A stretch of 6,971 nucleotides of DNA from JANMDU01 sp031388245 (GTDB lineage: Bacteria; Pseudomonadota; Gammaproteobacteria; Burkholderiales; Burkholderiaceae_C), in the NCBI GenBank assembly GCA_031388245.1, contig JANNED010000047.1, positions 1 through 6,971 on the forward strand, given 5' to 3'. Of the stretch, positions 5,994 through 6,971 are shown one piece after another. Position numbers and translations under genes: made by a program. Position 1 is the first letter of the stretch; each line of letters opens with the position of its first letter. The notes under the pieces are model-generated. The model was not told the DNA's origin, searched no databases, and saw only the letters and a list, made by a program, of their open reading frames with translations.

Positions 5994-6272
5994 ATGACCA
6001 CCGTCACCATGAACATCTCTCTCACAGGCGATTTGAAATCGTTTGTAGACACGCGCATTGCCAAGCGCGGCTACAGCTCCGCCAGCGAATACATGCGCGA
6101 TTTGATTCGCCGGGATGAGGAGCGTGCTTCTGAGGAGCGCTTTAAATCCTTGATTGAGGAGGGTTTGGGGTCTGGCGCTGATCCACGCCCGTGGTCAGAG
6201 CTTCGCGGGCAATTGCTGGATAAGATTCAGAAGCCGCACAGCGGTAAAGTGAAACGAAAGCTTGCCGCTTGA
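5994..6272 (+). CDS. parD: ParD-like ribbon-helix-helix antitoxin
   Basis: This gene encodes a 92-residue type II antitoxin of the ParD/CC2985-like group. The N-terminal ribbon-helix-helix DNA-binding part (residues about 3-45) shows the pattern strand (TMNISLTG), helix (DLKSFVDTRIAKRG), turn (YSSASEY), helix (MRDLIRRDEER). The C-terminal half (about 46-92, with LIEEGLGSG and WSELRGQLLDKI) should wrap around and block the toxin. Two starts are possible: ATG 5994, with no leader, and ATG 6009 (MNISLTG), close to many family N-termini. Neither has a Shine-Dalgarno sequence. I keep 5994 because the promoter predicts initiation there. It overlaps the toxin gene by 11 bases, typical of coupled antitoxin-first operons, and probably represses its own promoter through the GCCAA palindromes just upstream. 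Confidence 0.9.
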   Translation: MTTVTMNISLTGDLKSFVDTRIAKRGYSSASEYMRDLIRRDEERASEERFKSLIEEGLGSGADPRPWSELRGQLLDKIQKPHSGKVKRKLAA

Positions 6273-6582
6273 AGCAAGCCTTAGAACGCAGCAGGCATCA
6301 CAGAATATTGAACAAGCAATCGCGCATGACCTTGATAAAGCAGATGCTGACTTGGCAGAGCGCTTACTTGAAGAAATCAACGCCGCTTTTTTACACATTG
6401 CAAACCTCCCCGGCACTGGCTCACCGCGATACGCCAAACGCAGCGACATCAAAGGACTGCGTTTTTGGCTCTTGGATCAATTCCCTTATTCGGTGTTCTA
6501 CGTCGAACGCAGTGACAGTATCGACATCATTCGCCTATTGCACCAAGCCAGCGACATTCCACAGCATCTGAAGAAAAATTAG
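6262..6582 (+). CDS. parE: ParE/RelE-family type II toxin
   Basis: This gene encodes a 106-residue toxin of the RelE/ParE superfamily. Helical N-terminal segments (IEQAIAHDLDK, LAERLLEEINAAFLHIANLP) are followed by the conserved GTGSPRY (51-57), the strand pair GLRFWLLDQFPYSVFYVER (65-83) and IDIIRLLHQASDIPQHL (88-104). This matches the group whose consensus reads PATGSPRY, PYLVFYVE and RVLHGxRDIP. ParE members poison DNA gyrase and RelE members cut mRNA; the wording favours ParE, but the target cannot be proved. The only usable start is TTG 6262, because a TGA closes the frame at 6250-6252 and no ATG or GTG occurs early. With the 11-base overlap this implies low, coupled translation. The frame is intact, so the toxin is probably functional. 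Its stop lies 4 bases before prfC. Confidence 0.88.
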   Translation: MPLEASLRTQQASQNIEQAIAHDLDKADADLAERLLEEINAAFLHIANLPGTGSPRYAKRSDIKGLRFWLLDQFPYSVFYVERSDSIDIIRLLHQASDIPQHLKKN

Positions 6583-6586
6583 CATC

Positions 6587-6971
6587 GTGACTCTCTCTAC
6601 CGAAACCCGCCGCCGCCGCACCTTTGCCATCATCTCGCACCCCGATGCGGGCAAAACCACGCTCACTGAAAAGCTCTTGCTGTTCTCGGGTGCGATTCAT
6701 ATTGCGGGCTCAGTCAAGGCGCGCAAGGCAACGCGCCATGCCACCAGTGACTGGATGGAGATTGAAAAGCAGCGCGGTATTTCTGTCGCGTCTTCCGTGA
6801 TGCAGATGCTGTATCGGGATCACGTGATCAACTTGCTCGATACCCCCGGCCACCGCGATTTCTCAGAAGACACCTATCGCGTGCTCACGGCGGTGGATGC
6901 GGCGCTGATGGTGATCGACGCCGCCAACGGCGTCGAGGCACAGACGCTGCGGCTGCTCGAGGTGTGCCGCT
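6587..6971 (+). CDS. prfC: Peptide chain release factor 3 (3' truncated by window edge)
   Basis: This is the first 128 residues of RF3, the GTPase that removes RF1/RF2 from the ribosome after peptide release; the full protein is usually about 530 residues. The translational GTPase motifs are clear: the RF3-type P-loop SHPDAGKTT (17-25), ATSDWMEIEKQRGISV with the switch I region (52-67), the G3 motif DTPGH (85-89), then DFSEDTYRVLTAVDAALMVI and GVEAQTLRLLEVCR. GTG 6587 gives the family N-terminus (TETRRRRTFAII); no ATG is available. No strong Shine-Dalgarno is visible, and the start lies 4 bases after the parE stop, so translation may be coupled and transcription shared with parDE. The frame is open to the window end. 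Confidence 0.97.
   Translation, partial: MTLSTETRRRRTFAIISHPDAGKTTLTEKLLLFSGAIHIAGSVKARKATRHATSDWMEIEKQRGISVASSVMQMLYRDHVINLLDTPGHRDFSEDTYRVLTAVDAALMVIDAANGVEAQTLRLLEVCR

Noticed and set aside
6269..6571. Plus-strand frame starting ATGAAG-like at 6269 over parE
   Set aside because: The TTG-started frame at 6262 carries all ParE motifs (GTGSPRY, FYVER, LLHQASDIP); this one has none.

Overview
The window looks like a piece of a betaproteobacterial chromosome, most likely Burkholderiales and possibly Comamonadaceae. This rests on the protein wording of DnaG, L28, L33 and RF3, the MltD-type transglycosylase with LysM repeats, and moderately GC-rich codon use. It is an ordinary housekeeping neighbourhood with small accessory insertions. 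I see no phage, transposon, CRISPR array, rRNA or tRNA.

Layout. 1-1090 (+) is the 3' part of a membrane-bound lytic murein transglycosylase (mltD type), with a candidate terminator over its stop. 1187-3079 (+) is DNA primase (dnaG). It is followed not by rpoD but by a broken GNAT acetyltransferase (3120-3364). 3361-4201 (-) holds two small genes of unknown function, a secreted protein and a four-helix membrane protein, probably one transcription unit. A LysR-type regulator (4310-5236, +) is transcribed away from them across a dyad-rich 108-base intergenic region. A strong bidirectional terminator (5290-5325) separates lysR from the convergent ribosomal protein genes rpmB-rpmG (5760-5344, -), which have a perfect TATAAT about 120 bases upstream. 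A ParD/ParE-family type II toxin-antitoxin pair (5994-6582, +) follows, with its own promoter and overlapping palindromic operator. Four bases after it comes the 5' part of prfC, peptide chain release factor 3 (6587 onward).

How the genes relate. The housekeeping genes serve cell-wall remodelling (MltD), replication priming (DnaG), the 50S subunit (L28, L33) and translation termination (RF3). The accessory layer is the LysR regulator with its presumed two-gene target, the acetyltransferase remnant and the toxin-antitoxin module. I found no clearly new multi-gene system. The points most worth a second look are the parDE control region, which predicts a leaderless mRNA and autorepression; the close coupling of parDE to prfC; and the unknown secreted/membrane gene pair facing the LysR gene.
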